From: Desulfosarcina widdelii
GTDB lineage: Bacteria; Desulfobacterota; Desulfobacteria; Desulfobacterales; Desulfosarcinaceae
Direction: 5' to 3'
Assembly: GCF_009688965.1 (NCBI RefSeq)
Contig: NZ_AP021875.1
Location: 2,170,001-2,234,000, forward strand
DNA: 64,000 bases
Every line of letters starts with the position of its first letter. The first letter of the stretch is position 1. Positions 36,512 to 46,169 of the stretch are shown piece by piece. Under the pieces are notes generated by a model. The model was not told where the DNA came from, did no database searches, and saw only the letters and a program-made list of their open reading frames with translations. The position numbers and the translations under genes are program-made.

Positions 36512-37426
36512 CTAGTCTTTCAACGTCAGCCGCACGGACTCGACAATTTTTATCGGGTGATAGGATCGTTTGGCCTTGGCCAGGCCTGGAATTCCCATGT
36601 CGCTCTCTTTGTTCAGGTAGGTATAGCCATTGAAAAGCATGCTCGCGCAGGAGTTGTCAAAATACTGGTAGAGTCCTTTAATGCTGCTGAAGGCCTTCTC
36701 GTATTGCAGGGTTGCCATATCCCGGGTCAATGGGGCCGAGATCCCGAAGGCGTTCACCTTTCCGTCGATGCGCAGCAGGATGCCTTTCACTCCCAAAGCG
36801 TCAAAGTGCGTCAAGGTGTTGATGGCTGCCTGCTTTTCGCAGGCAAGGTCCATTTGATCGTCGGCGTCGCAGTCGCGCTCCCGGCACCACTCCTCTAAGA
36901 AGACGAGGCAGTCTTCCACGCTTTGCGCGGCAATGGGTTCGACGACCACCTTGCCCGCATCCACGTAGTTGCGCTGGAACTGCTTGATCAGGTTGCGCTT
37001 TTTGGAATAGCGGTTGCCCTTGAGCTGGGCCAGATCGTTCACCCGGTAAACGTAGTCGTCGTAAGCACCATGGCCGGAAACTTCGAAATGGCGTTCGACG
37101 CCATCGCTTCCGAAATGGTCCACGTAGGACCGGGGAACGAACCAGTACTGGTTGTATCCAGCCTCGCGGGCCAGCACCGCCAGTTCCTCGGGTTCGAACA
37201 TGCGTTTGGGGGAAACGGGAAGCAGCAGATGACGGTTCTGTTTTTCGGTTTTAAACTCTGCGGCCACCACGAAGGCATCCTGGTACGTTGCACCGTATGG
37301 CTTGTACTCGTTGTTGCTCCAGGCAATGATGGAGGAAAGGGCGTAAGCACAAAGTTCGTAGCGCTGGTTCTCGAAATAGGGACGATATCTGTTAAAATCC
37401 GGGGCTGTGAGCTGGGTAAAATTCAT
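36512..37426 (-). CDS. DUF2156 / phosphatidylglycerol lysyltransferase C-terminal-like protein
   Basis: The 304-aa protein resembles the GNAT-like DUF2156 domain of MprF and relatives: SSIIAWSNNEYKPYGA near the start, LKGNRYSKKRNLIKQF in the centre, then ILLRIDGKVNAFGISAPL, YEKAFSSIKGLYQYFD and GYTYLNKESDMGIPGL. There is no membrane part, so it is the soluble domain only. It may transfer an aminoacyl or acyl group; the acceptor is unknown. It starts in an ATGA overlap with the upstream GNAT gene, so the two are co-translated. Confidence 0.82.
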   Translation of the reverse strand: MNFTQLTAPDFNRYRPYFENQRYELCAYALSSIIAWSNNEYKPYGATYQDAFVVAAEFKTEKQNRHLLLPVSPKRMFEPEELAVLAREAGYNQYWFVPRSYVDHFGSDGVERHFEVSGHGAYDDYVYRVNDLAQLKGNRYSKKRNLIKQFQRNYVDAGKVVVEPIAAQSVEDCLVFLEEWCRERDCDADDQMDLACEKQAAINTLTHFDALGVKGILLRIDGKVNAFGISAPLTRDMATLQYEKAFSSIKGLYQYFDNSCASMLFNGYTYLNKESDMGIPGLAKAKRSYHPIKIVESVRLTLKD

Positions 37427-37839
37427 TGTCTTTTCTTGAGCATGGGCAAAGCATCGGCCATGGGATCAAAGCCCAGCGGCCGATAAAATGGATGCGTTTT
37501 CCTTTCTGCGATCAATCCGATCCAGCCGATTCCGTCGGCTTCGAGGCGGGCCACCAGGGTCGCCACCATACGGGAGCCGACGCCCTGCCTGCGAAAGGAG
37601 GGATCCACGGTGATGTCCTGGATGTAGGCGTCGCTGATCCTGTCACTGATGGCACGGCCCATGGCAACGATGGTGCCCGCCTGCCGCGCGACCAGAAAGC
37701 AGTGGCTGCCGGCGACGATGCCGCGTACAAGATCCGGATCGTCAGCCTCATCCTTCCACCATCCCGCATGGCGATACAACTGAATCAGGCGGCCGATTTC
37801 AGCCGAAGTCGGGGTTTGAAGAAACGAATAGTCAATCAT
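37423..37839 (-). CDS. GNAT-family N-acetyltransferase
   Basis: The 138-aa protein has the GNAT core: VARQAGTIVAMGRAISD, DAYIQDITVDPSFRRQGVGS (acetyl-CoA P-loop RRQGVG) and the C-terminal FYRPLGF. I chose the ATG at 37839 because the family normally starts about there; the frame is open 20 codons further with no better signal. It is coupled to the DUF2156 gene by an ATGA overlap. The acceptor is unknown. Confidence 0.85.
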   Translation of the reverse strand: MIDYSFLQTPTSAEIGRLIQLYRHAGWWKDEADDPDLVRGIVAGSHCFLVARQAGTIVAMGRAISDRISDAYIQDITVDPSFRRQGVGSRMVATLVARLEADGIGWIGLIAERKTHPFYRPLGFDPMADALPMLKKRQ

Positions 37840-37905
37840 GGTAACCAAAACGGGTACAGCCAAAACAGCCAGGGGCCATTTAACCGAATCCGGGTTCAAT
37901 AAATA

Positions 37906-38820
37906 TCAGGAGATGGAATTGTCGAATATACAGGACACCTTGTTTCTGCCGGCCTGCTTCGACCGGTACATGGCCTGGTCGGCCCGCTGGACGAAACTGG
38001 CGATCTTCTCCTCCTGGAAGTACTGAGTAACGCCGATGCTGATGGTAATCCTGACGTCGGGCCTGCTGCCGTCGGTAAAGTCTTCGGAACTGACGGCGGT
38101 CCGCAGACGCTCGGCCACCGTCCTGGCTTCATCGCCATCGGTGTCGGGGAGAATAATGGTGAATTCCTCACCGCCATACCGGTAAGCTGTGTCCATCTTT
38201 CGCAGGCAGGATCTGATCACCCGGCCGAGTCGCACCAGAATCTTGTCTCCCTCCAGATGCCCGTAACTGTCGTTGTACTCCTTGAAATTGTCGATATCTA
38301 GAAGGAGCAGGCTCAGCTTGTGCTCGTAGCGATTGCAGCGCTCGATCTCGCCTTTGAGCTGGGAGTAAAAATGCCTGGAATTGTAAAGCTGGGTCAGACC
38401 ATCGGTGATGGAGAGCTTCTTGAGTTCGTCCAGCATCCGAATCCGCTCATGGTTGAGGCTTCGCTCCTTGAGCACACGTTTGAGCCGCAGGAGAAGCTCT
38501 TCAAAGCGCACGGGCTTGAACACGAAATCGCTGGCCCCTTTGCTGATGGCCTCTTCGTAAGAGTAGTCGGTGCTGTAGCCGGTCATGACGATCACATCGC
38601 TGTCCCCTTTTCGCTTGATGTGATCGGTCAGTGCCAAACCATCCATACCGGGCAGCATGATATCTGTAATTACGACTTCGACGCTATTGGTGGTCAGCAC
38701 GTCCAGGGCCTCTTCGGCGCTGGAGGCCACCGTGGAAACGTACCCGGACATCTCGATGAACTCGTGCATTGCATCCCGAATCGAGAGATCGTCGTCGACG
38801 ATGAGAATATGTGCTGTCAT
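37906..38820 (-). CDS. Response regulator with GGDEF output (PleD-like, single receiver)
   Basis: The 304-aa protein has an N-terminal receiver domain: acidic pocket VDDD, phospho-acceptor Asp in VVITDIMLPGMDG (~residue 53), Thr in VMTGYS and Lys in FVFKPVRF. After a helical linker comes a GGDEF domain (ITDGLTQLYNSRHF, then RYGGEEFTIIL). Phosphorylation should drive dimerisation and cyclic di-GMP synthesis. No histidine kinase gene is adjacent, so the partner is elsewhere. It is divergent from lepA. Confidence 0.93.
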   Translation of the reverse strand: MTAHILIVDDDLSIRDAMHEFIEMSGYVSTVASSAEEALDVLTTNSVEVVITDIMLPGMDGLALTDHIKRKGDSDVIVMTGYSTDYSYEEAISKGASDFVFKPVRFEELLLRLKRVLKERSLNHERIRMLDELKKLSITDGLTQLYNSRHFYSQLKGEIERCNRYEHKLSLLLLDIDNFKEYNDSYGHLEGDKILVRLGRVIRSCLRKMDTAYRYGGEEFTIILPDTDGDEARTVAERLRTAVSSEDFTDGSRPDVRITISIGVTQYFQEEKIASFVQRADQAMYRSKQAGRNKVSCIFDNSIS

Positions 38821-38984
38821 AAAACCGTTTGTCTATCACCCTCAAACCGCTTGCGGATACCGGTTGACACGCCCGAAAACGATCTGATATTAATATAAAT
38901 TTTTAGCAACTTGAAGATTATAACCACATTGATATCCGGTGTCAACCGACGGTTGCCGCCGGGTTCGATCGAATCGTTAAGATC

Positions 38985-40781
38985 ATGAAAAACATACGCA
39001 ACTTCAGCATTATCGCCCACATCGACCATGGCAAATCGACCCTCTCCGACCGCTTGATCCAGTCCAGCAAGATCATCTCGGACCGGGATTTCAAGGACCA
39101 GATTCTGGACACCATGGACATCGAAAGGGAGCGCGGCATCACCATCAAGAGCCAGACGGTGTGCCTGCCATACACGGCCAAAGACGGCAAGAGCTACCAT
39201 CTGAACCTGATCGACACACCTGGGCATGTGGATTTTACTTATGAAGTCTCCCGGGCCCTGGCCTCATGCGAAGGCGCGCTCCTTTTGATCGATGCCAGCC
39301 AGGGCGTGGAGGCCCAGACCCTGGCCAATCTTTATCTGGCCCTGGAGCACGACCTGGAAATCATTCCGGTCATCAACAAGATCGACCTGCCCTCGGCGGA
39401 TATCGAACGGGTCAAGGGCCAGATCGAGGAGGATCTCGGTCTGGACCCGGAAACGGCCATTCTCGCTTCGGCAAAGGAAGGACTGGGCATCGAGGACATC
39501 ATGGAGGCCATTGTCGAGCTGCTGCCTCCTCCCACCGGCGACGCGGACGCCCCCTTGCAGGCCTTGATCTTCGACTCCCACTACGATGCCTTTCGGGGCA
39601 CCATCGTCCATTTCCGCATCAAGCAGGGAACCATCCGCCCCGGGGACCGCATCCGCTTCATGTCCAACGATGCCACCTACAAGGTCGAGGAGGTGGGCGT
39701 CTTCCAGATCGTTCGGGTGCCTCAAAAAGAACTGTCCGCCGGCGAAGTGGGGTACATGATCGCCGGCATCAAAACCGTCAGCGACACCCGCTGCGGCGAC
39801 ACCATCACCCATCACCGCCAGCCCTGCGACAAGCCCCTTCCCGGCTTCAAAGAGGCCAAGCCGGTGGTTTTTTCCTCCATCTACCCGGTGGCCTCGGACG
39901 GCTACGAGGACCTGACCGTTGCCATGGAAAAGCTCAAGCTCAACGACGCCTCGCTGATCTATGAAAAGGACAGCAGCGCCGCGCTGGGCTTCGGCTTTCG
40001 CTGCGGTTTTTTAGGTTTGCTGCATCTGGAAGTGGTCCAGGAGCGTCTGGAGCGCGAATACGACCTTTCGTTGATCCTCACAGCCCCGTCGGTGCGCTAC
40101 CGGCTGGTCATGAACGACGGCGAGGAACTGGTCATCGACAACCCGGCCCTGTACCCCGATCCCACCACCATCGAGTACGCCATGGAGCCGTATATCAAGG
40201 CAACCATCATCGTCCCGGACCGCTACATGGGTGCCGTGATGAAGCTTTGTTTAGAGCGCCGGGGCATCAACAAGAACTACCAGTACCTGACCAACGACCG
40301 CCTGGAAATGATCTTCGAGTTGCCCCTGGCAGAGGTGATCTACGACTTCTACGACAAGCTCAAATCCATCACCCAGGGCTACGGCTCCTTCGACTACGAC
40401 CTGATCGAATATCGCCGGACCGATCTGGTCAAGCTGGACTTTTTGATCAACGGCGAACGGGTGGATGCCTTGTCCATGCTGATCCACCGGGACAATGCGG
40501 TGGCCAGGGCCCGCGTGGCCTGCAGCAAGCTCAAGGACGAAATTCCGCGCCAGATGTTCAAAATCGCCATCCAGGGGGCCATCGGCGGCAATATCATCTC
40601 CCGCTCCACGGTGTCGGCATTTCGCAAGGACGTCACCGCCAAGTGCTACGGCGGAGACATCACCCGTAAGCGCAAACTTCTGGAAAAACAGAAAAAAGGA
40701 AAAAAGCGCATGAAAATGGTGGGCCAGGTGATGCTGCCCCAGTCCGCCTTTCTGGCCGTTTTGAAAACCGATAGCGAATAA
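38985..40781 (+). CDS. lepA: Elongation factor 4 (LepA), ribosome back-translocating GTPase
   Basis: The 598-aa GTPase has [15 protein letters not shown] (G1), RGITIKSQ (G2), [16 protein letters not shown] (G3) and NKIDLPSAD (G4). The LepA-specific C-terminal domain ends [18 protein letters not shown] near the stop. Length matches the family (about 600). It acts on stalled or mis-translocated ribosomes. Confidence 0.97.
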   Translation: MKNIRNFSIIAHIDHGKSTLSDRLIQSSKIISDRDFKDQILDTMDIERERGITIKSQTVCLPYTAKDGKSYHLNLIDTPGHVDFTYEVSRALASCEGALLLIDASQGVEAQTLANLYLALEHDLEIIPVINKIDLPSADIERVKGQIEEDLGLDPETAILASAKEGLGIEDIMEAIVELLPPPTGDADAPLQALIFDSHYDAFRGTIVHFRIKQGTIRPGDRIRFMSNDATYKVEEVGVFQIVRVPQKELSAGEVGYMIAGIKTVSDTRCGDTITHHRQPCDKPLPGFKEAKPVVFSSIYPVASDGYEDLTVAMEKLKLNDASLIYEKDSSAALGFGFRCGFLGLLHLEVVQERLEREYDLSLILTAPSVRYRLVMNDGEELVIDNPALYPDPTTIEYAMEPYIKATIIVPDRYMGAVMKLCLERRGINKNYQYLTNDRLEMIFELPLAEVIYDFYDKLKSITQGYGSFDYDLIEYRRTDLVKLDFLINGERVDALSMLIHRDNAVARARVACSKLKDEIPRQMFKIAIQGAIGGNIISRSTVSAFRKDVTAKCYGGDITRKRKLLEKQKKGKKRMKMVGQVMLPQSAFLAVLKTDSE

Positions 40782-40801
40782 AAGCGGTTTTCAACCGCTT
40801 T
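40781..40801 (+). terminator. Hairpin directly after lepA
   Basis: AAAGCGGTT, TTC and AACCGCTTT form a 9-bp perfect stem overlapping the last base of the lepA stop codon. Only a short T-run is present (CTTTAAT), so termination may be weak or Rho-assisted. Confidence 0.5.
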
Positions 40802-41018
40802 AATGAGTAACAACAAGTTACCTTCGCAATGGAAATCGGCATCGAAATCGATAGACGGATCGACGACGATCCAATCGATTTGGATTTCGAGACCGATTTT
40901 GAAGGGTTCTCAAAAGAGTGGATTAACCGCCATCGACAAGGCCTAAAAAGCCCTTAACTTAATCCGTACCGACTCAAAACGGATTGGAATGTTTGATCCG
41001 ACAACCACCAAATTGCCA

Positions 41019-41163
41019 GGCGGTTTCGTCAAAAGCCCGAGATCAAGGCTTGCGAGCCCTGAGAATACCGCAATCGCGGGTGCCGAAGGCAGCGTATCTT
41101 AAACACTCCGCAGGGACGAGGGGCGAAGCGTAAAGAAGATATCGGGTTTTTCACGGAGCCGCC
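41019..41163 (+). repeat. MITE-like palindromic element A, complete copy
   Basis: The 26-bp end at 41019-41044 (GGCGGTTTCGTCAAAAGCCC onward) is an imperfect inverted repeat of 41138-41163 (GATATCGGGTTTTTCACGGA onward). The inside combines blocks seen in both other copies: GAGATCAAGGCTTGCGA (as at 14746) and CCTGAGAATACCGC...GCCGAAGGCAGCGTA (as at 2452). It ends 15 nt before the leuC start. The rest of the 40802-41018 gap shows no gene I can support. Confidence 0.7.
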
Positions 41164-41178
41164 CAGTAGAGGTAAAAT

Positions 41179-42465
41179 ATGGGCTTTACCATCGCACAAA
41201 AAATTTTCGACGACCATCGCATAGGCACCCCGGATGCGGACGTTCATGTCCTTCGCCTGGATGCCGTTTTCTGCCATGAAATCACCACGCCCCCGGCCAT
41301 CGTGGATCTTCAGCAGCGCGGCAAGGACCGGGTGTTCGACCCGGCACGCATCAAGGTGGTCATCGACCACGTTTCGCCGGCCAAGGATTCCAAAACCGCC
41401 ATGCAGGGCAAGATCCTGCGGACCTGGGCCCGGCGCCACGAAATCAAGGATTTTTTCGACATCGGCGCCAACGGGGTCTGCCACGCCCTTTTCCCGGAAA
41501 AAGGTTTCGTGCGACCGGGCTACACGGTGATCATGGGCGATTCGCACACCTGCACCCACGGGGCCTTCGGCGCCTTTGCCGCCGGCGTGGGCACCACCGA
41601 TCTCGAAGTCGGCATTCTCAAGGGCTGCTGCGCGTTTAAAAGCCCGGCGACCCTGCGCGTCAACCTGACCGGCACCCTGCCCCGGGGCGTTTTCGCCAAG
41701 GACGTGATCCTGTCGGTCATCGGCCGCATCGGGGTCAACGGCGCCACCAACAAGGTCATCGAATTCGGCGGCCCCGTGGTGGCGGCCATGGATATGGAGT
41801 CGCGCATGACACTTTGCAACATGGCCATCGAAGCCGGCGGCACCTGCGGCATCTGCGAACCGGATAGGGTGACGGTGGACTACCTGTGGCCCTTTATCCG
41901 GGACGAATACGACACGCCGGAAGCGGCCCTGGCCGATTACGGACGCTACCTGCCGGACGAAGATGCCGACTACGATCAGGTCATCGAACACGATGTGTCC
42001 GATCTTTCCCCAATGACGACCTTCGACTACCGGCCGGACAACGTCAAACCGGTGTCGGCCATGCGCGGCACGCCGGTGGACCAGGTCTACATCGGCTCCT
42101 GCACCAACGGACGCATCAGCGATCTGCGCATTGCGGCCAGTGTTCTGAAAGGCAAGCGCGTCAGCGATTCGCTGCGGGCCATCGTCTCGCCGGCCACACC
42201 GACGGTTTACAACCAGGCGCTGGAAGAAGGACTCATCAAGATCTTCATGGAAGCCGGTTTTTGCGTGACCAACCCCACCTGCGGGGCTTGCCTGGGAATG
42301 AGCAATGGCGTGCTGGCCGAAGGCGAAGTCTGCGCGGCCACCACCAACCGCAATTTCAACGGCCGCATGGGCAAAGGCGGCATGGTCCACCTGATGAGTC
42401 CGGCCACGGCGGCAGCCACGGCCATTGCCGGTACGATCGAAAACTCACCGCTTTTCGAAGGTTAG
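41179..42465 (+). CDS. leuC: 3-Isopropylmalate dehydratase large subunit (LeuC/homoaconitase family)
   Basis: The 428-aa protein is the short LeuC type. It has the 4Fe-4S ligands of the aconitase superfamily: IGSCTNGRISDLR, and NPTCGACLGMSNGVLAEGE near the C-terminus. Also visible are MGDSHTCTHGAFGAFA and RVTVDYLWPFIRDEYD. With the small subunit it isomerises 2- to 3-isopropylmalate in leucine synthesis. Homoaconitase or dimethylmalate dehydratase cannot be excluded, because leuA and leuB are not adjacent. Confidence 0.88.
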   Translation: MGFTIAQKIFDDHRIGTPDADVHVLRLDAVFCHEITTPPAIVDLQQRGKDRVFDPARIKVVIDHVSPAKDSKTAMQGKILRTWARRHEIKDFFDIGANGVCHALFPEKGFVRPGYTVIMGDSHTCTHGAFGAFAAGVGTTDLEVGILKGCCAFKSPATLRVNLTGTLPRGVFAKDVILSVIGRIGVNGATNKVIEFGGPVVAAMDMESRMTLCNMAIEAGGTCGICEPDRVTVDYLWPFIRDEYDTPEAALADYGRYLPDEDADYDQVIEHDVSDLSPMTTFDYRPDNVKPVSAMRGTPVDQVYIGSCTNGRISDLRIAASVLKGKRVSDSLRAIVSPATPTVYNQALEEGLIKIFMEAGFCVTNPTCGACLGMSNGVLAEGEVCAATTNRNFNGRMGKGGMVHLMSPATAAATAIAGTIENSPLFEG

Positions 42466-42474
42466 GAGTCACCC

Positions 42475-42999
42475 ATGAAAACATTCAACGGTAAGGCCCT
42501 CTTTCTGGACCGTTCGGACATCAACACCGACGAAATCATTCCGGCCAAATACCTGACCGAAATTACCCGCGATGCCCTGGCCCCCTATCTGCTGGAGGAT
42601 CTCAAACTGGAGGGATTCGATCCCTCGCAGGATATCGCCGACAAGCAGGTCATCGTCACCCGGGCCAACTTCGGCTGCGGCAGTTCCCGCGAACACGCTC
42701 CCTGGGCTCTTGAAGTCAATGGGATCAACTTGGTGGTGGGCGAAAGCTTCGCCCGAATCTTTCGCCAGAACATGTTCAACTGCGGCATGATGGCCGTGGA
42801 ACTACCGGCCGAAACCATCAACCGACTCTTTACCGCCTTCGCCGGCCGACAAACCAGCGTAGAAACCGATTTCGACGCCCGGATCATCACCTTTTCCGCC
42901 GACGGGCAGTCCGAAACCGTACCCTTTTCCATCTCTGGCTTCGATGCCGATCTGGTGGTTGCCGGGGGGTGGGTTGAATACGCGGACGCCAACTACTGA
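42475..42999 (+). CDS. leuD: 3-Isopropylmalate dehydratase small subunit
   Basis: The 174-aa swivel-domain subunit has FLDRSDINTDEIIPAKYL, the substrate-contact loop following PAKYL (TEITRD), and the conserved ANFGCGSSREHAPWAL. It starts 9 nt after leuC with GGAG before the ATG, and the two proteins form the active enzyme. The loop does not match the YLRT/YLVY patterns I know well enough to fix specificity. Confidence 0.88.
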   Translation: MKTFNGKALFLDRSDINTDEIIPAKYLTEITRDALAPYLLEDLKLEGFDPSQDIADKQVIVTRANFGCGSSREHAPWALEVNGINLVVGESFARIFRQNMFNCGMMAVELPAETINRLFTAFAGRQTSVETDFDARIITFSADGQSETVPFSISGFDADLVVAGGWVEYADANY

Positions 43000-43189
43000 T
43001 GCGCTGTCCGGCGCTCAACGGCATCTTGGGGCCCAGGCCGGCGTTCTCACGCCGTTGAAATCCTCAACGTAGCGCTGCTACGCCTTCGGTTTCAAAGTTG
43101 CTGCGGTCTTGACTGACGCAGATCCCACGTTGCGGGGAGCCGCAATCTACCATTTATCGCCGGAAGCGATCCTGGTTTATAGTTCATAG

Positions 43190-43231
43190 TTACGGCTTTC
43201 CAATTCACCGATCACTGTTCACCAAATCACT
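43190..43231 (+). repeat. Heptad phrases at the SLC13 gene start
   Basis: TTCACCG ATCACTG TTCACCA AATCACT precedes the ATG at 43232 directly. It leaves no Shine-Dalgarno sequence for that gene. The phrases match those at 45477-45497 and, inverted, at 50950-50977. The rest of the 43000-43231 gap shows nothing I can assign. Confidence 0.55.
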
Positions 43232-45025
43232 ATGCCATTAAACGCCTACATTACCTTGGCCCTTTTGCTGGTATTGTTCGTTTTGCTGATCAAAACGAAA
43301 ATCCCGGCACCGGCCATTTTTATCGGAGCCCTGGCCGCGGCGCTGACGCTGAACCTGGCACCGGCCGAGGAACTGCTGAAAGGGTTCAGCAACCAGGGCA
43401 TGCTCACCGTGGCCGTGCTCTTCATGGTGGCCGCCGGGATGTACGCTACCGGTGCCATTACCATGATCATGGACAAGCTCATCGGGCTGCCAAGGTCCGT
43501 TTTCGGCGCTCAAATGAAAATCCTGCCGCCCATCGCCTTCGGGTCCGCATTTCTCAACAACACGCCCCTGGTGGCCATGATGATTCCGGTCATTCGGGAT
43601 CTTTCCCGGGCCAGCCGCCTGCCGGCACGGCAGCTTTACCTGCCGCTCAGCTTCGCATCCATCTTAGGCGGTATGTGCACGATTATCGGCACCTCCACCA
43701 ATCTGGTCATCGCCGGTCTGGTCATGGAAGCCATGGCCAAAGGCAGCGGCGGTTCGTCGGCCCTTCGCGATCTCAACATGTTCGACCCGGCCCCGGTGGG
43801 CGTGCCCATTGCGGTTGTCGGCATCGGGTTCATGATCCTGGCGGGACGCTTTTTTCTCTCTCCGCCAAAGGACGATAAAACCACCGATGTGGCCCTGCGG
43901 CACTATACGGCGGAGTTCGAAGTGCGGGAAGGGTCGCGCATCGTCGGACGTACCCTGGAAGAGACGGGCATCGCCAGTGCCGAAAACGTCGACGTAATCT
44001 ACATTCGCCGGGGCAACAGGCTCCTGACCAACGATTTGATGCATGAGGAACTGGCCGCAGGAGATCTTCTCTCCTTCTCGGCCGACGTCACCGCCATGGT
44101 AGACCTGTGGCGCACCAATGCACTGGTCCCCCACCTGACGCTGAACCCCATGGAAACCGAGCGCCATACCCACCACCTAGTCAAGGCTGTAGTATCTCGC
44201 CAAAGCAAGGCTGTGGGCAAGAAGATCCCTGACATTTCAGGAGACGTAAACACCTGCCAGTACAAATTCGTGGCCATTTCCCGCGACGGGAAACCGGTGT
44301 CCGGTCCGCTGGAGGAAGTGACCATCGAAGCCGGCGACAACGCGGTTCTGGAAGTCAACGACGATTTTTTCTACGAGTGCCAAATCGAGCATGACTTCGC
44401 CCTGACCAAGGCCCTGGACGGTTTTCATCTTCAGCGCACCGACCGGGCAGTGGAAGCCAGCCTGATTACCCTGGCCATGGTGGCGGTCGTGGCCTTGGGC
44501 TGGATGAGCATGCTCAACGCCAGCCTGCTGGCCACCGGCGCCATGATCGCCACCGGCTGCCTGACCCTGCGTACGGCGGCCCGCAGCATCGACTGGGGAA
44601 CCCTGGTGGTCATCGCCTGCGCCATCGGCCTGGAATCGGCGGTCACTCGCAGCGGACTGGCCGAGCAGATTGCCGGAATGCTCACCAGTGTGGGCCGCGA
44701 CAACCCGTATATGGCCCTGGCAGCGGTATTCGTGGGCTGTTCATTCATGACCAACGTGATTACCAACAATGCCGCCGCTGCCTTCATGTTTCCCATCGCC
44801 CTTTCCACGGCCGGGAAACTGGGCGTCAATTTCATGCCCTTTGCCATCACGCTGATGATCGCGGCCTCCTGCGCGTTTATCACGCCTACAGGGTATCAGA
44901 CGAATCTCATGGTGTGGCATGTTGGCGGGTACAGATTTACCGACTACACAAAGATTGGTGCAGTTCTGACGCTGATCGTAATGGTTATGACGATTGTTCT
45001 GGCGCCGCTGATTTACGGGTTTTGA
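43232..45025 (+). CDS. SLC13/DASS-family permease with TrkA-C domains
   Basis: The 597-aa membrane protein has N-terminal helices (LALLLVLFVLLIKTKIP, AIFIGALAAALTLNL) and the family motifs LNNTPLVAMMIPV and GTSTNLVIAGL. A cytoplasmic pair of TrkA-C (RCK_C) domains at about 210-395 (EFEVREGSRIVGRTLEETGI, VVSRQSKAVGKKIPDI) splits the transporter. The second half repeats the motif TNVITNNAAAAFMFPIAL and ends TPTGYQTNLMVWHVGGYRF. It probably moves a dicarboxylate, sulfate or similar anion with Na+. Its 3' end is partly duplicated downstream. Confidence 0.88.
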   Translation: MPLNAYITLALLLVLFVLLIKTKIPAPAIFIGALAAALTLNLAPAEELLKGFSNQGMLTVAVLFMVAAGMYATGAITMIMDKLIGLPRSVFGAQMKILPPIAFGSAFLNNTPLVAMMIPVIRDLSRASRLPARQLYLPLSFASILGGMCTIIGTSTNLVIAGLVMEAMAKGSGGSSALRDLNMFDPAPVGVPIAVVGIGFMILAGRFFLSPPKDDKTTDVALRHYTAEFEVREGSRIVGRTLEETGIASAENVDVIYIRRGNRLLTNDLMHEELAAGDLLSFSADVTAMVDLWRTNALVPHLTLNPMETERHTHHLVKAVVSRQSKAVGKKIPDISGDVNTCQYKFVAISRDGKPVSGPLEEVTIEAGDNAVLEVNDDFFYECQIEHDFALTKALDGFHLQRTDRAVEASLITLAMVAVVALGWMSMLNASLLATGAMIATGCLTLRTAARSIDWGTLVVIACAIGLESAVTRSGLAEQIAGMLTSVGRDNPYMALAAVFVGCSFMTNVITNNAAAAFMFPIALSTAGKLGVNFMPFAITLMIAASCAFITPTGYQTNLMVWHVGGYRFTDYTKIGAVLTLIVMVMTIVLAPLIYGF

Positions 45026-45061
45026 GCTGCGTAATGGTTGAATCTTCAAGGAGTTGATCCT

Positions 45062-45286
45062 ATGCCAAAGATCGAAATGATTTTTAGTCACGAATCTGCT
45101 TCTGGTGGAAAAGGCGAGCTTGGTATTGACGAAGGCGGCAAACTCTATTGGAACGAAAAAGCCGTCGTTACTGAGCAACAGGTTAAATTATCGTGGTGGG
45201 TAAATTGTGCGATTATCGTCGGAGGATTCGCTACGTTGATAATCGCAGTGTTTGAAGTGCTTATGTACTTTAAACCAAGTTCATGA
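45062..45286 (+). CDS. Small single-pass membrane protein, unknown
   Basis: This 74-aa protein has a polar N-terminal half (FSHESASGGKGELGIDEGGK) and one hydrophobic helix near the C-terminus (WWVNCAIIVGGFATLIIAVF). ATG 45062 follows AAGGAG with 8 nt spacing. It lies between the SLC13 gene and the duplicated SLC13 3' end, overlaps the latter's frame by ATGA, and is more AT-rich than its surroundings. I do not recognise a family. It may have arrived with the insertion that duplicated the SLC13 end. Confidence 0.6.
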   Translation: MPKIEMIFSHESASGGKGELGIDEGGKLYWNEKAVVTEQQVKLSWWVNCAIIVGGFATLIIAVFEVLMYFKPSS

Positions 45287-45468
45287 GATTCCTTAAGCCA
45301 CTATTCGGTTTCATTTCAAGGGAAAACCTCGCAGGCTATCTCATTTATCTCATGGTGTGGGGAGCGGGCCAGTACAAGTTCACCGACTATACCAGGATCG
45401 GCTTGGTCCTGACGCTGATCGTAATGGCCATGACGATCTTTCTGGCGCCGCTGATCTACGGATTTTAG
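45283..45468 (+). pseudogene. Duplicated 3' end of an SLC13 permease gene (fragment)
   Basis: The last 39 codons (45349-45468) are a diverged copy of the end of the SLC13 gene (44906-45025). Both read LMVW..., FTDYT+IG, LTLIVM+MTI and LAPLIYGF. The two copies agree at roughly four of five bases. The 22 codons in front have no counterpart at the same place in the intact gene, so this is a remnant and not a functional transporter. Confidence 0.8.
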
Positions 45469-46112
45469 GACTCTATTTCACCGTTCACCGTCACAACTGC
45501 GCGTCCATAGCCCTCCAGGGCTTCGGCCATGACCGCGGCCATCTTTTTCATGTGACGGCGCACCTCGGCACTGTCGCGACCCGGATAATTGCGAAAAGAG
45601 ATGAGAATGCCGTTCAAGGCCGCAAAGTAGGTATGGGCCAGGGTGCGTTTGTTTCCGCCTGCGCCGCAGTGATCGAGCACCCGCTCGAACAGGTCCAGGA
45701 CCGAGCGGGCAGCCCGGTTGAGCTTTTCAAGCGGTTCGCCGCTCAGGCGGCCGTCGAGCATGAAGTGGGTCATCATGCGAAAATAGTGGTCGTTCTCGGT
45801 GAGAAAAGAGATGAATTCTAAACCGAATGCGGTCAGGTCGGTGATTTTTCCGTCGGAAATGCGCGCATCCACCCGGGCAATGATCTTCCGGGTCCCTTCC
45901 ACGAAGGCTTCCACGAAAAGGCTTTGCTGATCCGGAAAGTAGCGGTACAGCGAGGAGACCACGATGCCGGCCTCGCTGGCGATATCCCGCATGCTCACCG
46001 CCTCGAACGGCTTGCGGCTGTATACCCGTTCGGCGGCGCCCAGGATGACTTTCCGGCGCTCCCGTCGCTCCTGTTTTCTCTGCTCGGCAAATGTGGTCGC
46101 AGCGGTTGGCAT
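45465..46112 (-). CDS. TetR-family transcriptional regulator
   Basis: The 215-aa protein has a TetR DNA-binding domain (VSMRDIASEAGIVVSSLYRYF, about residues 40-60) followed by an all-helical ligand domain. It lies 175 nt downstream of an acyl-CoA dehydrogenase gene in the same orientation, which it may regulate through the palindrome at 47999-48019 (inference). Its 3' end overlaps the SLC13 remnant stop by 4 nt on the other strand. Confidence 0.87.
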   Translation of the reverse strand: MPTAATTFAEQRKQERRERRKVILGAAERVYSRKPFEAVSMRDIASEAGIVVSSLYRYFPDQQSLFVEAFVEGTRKIIARVDARISDGKITDLTAFGLEFISFLTENDHYFRMMTHFMLDGRLSGEPLEKLNRAARSVLDLFERVLDHCGAGGNKRTLAHTYFAALNGILISFRNYPGRDSAEVRRHMKKMAAVMAEALEGYGRAVVTVNGEIES

Positions 46113-46169
46113 GCTGGCAGTCTCTCAAGATTTTGGCAGGTTCATAGAAAGTAACCAATTCCATTTTTT

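Noticed and set aside
40829..40957. 42-codon frame rich in Ile/Asp after lepA
   Set aside because: It derives from repetitive ATCGAAATCGAT-type sequence, lacks a ribosome binding site and resembles no protein.
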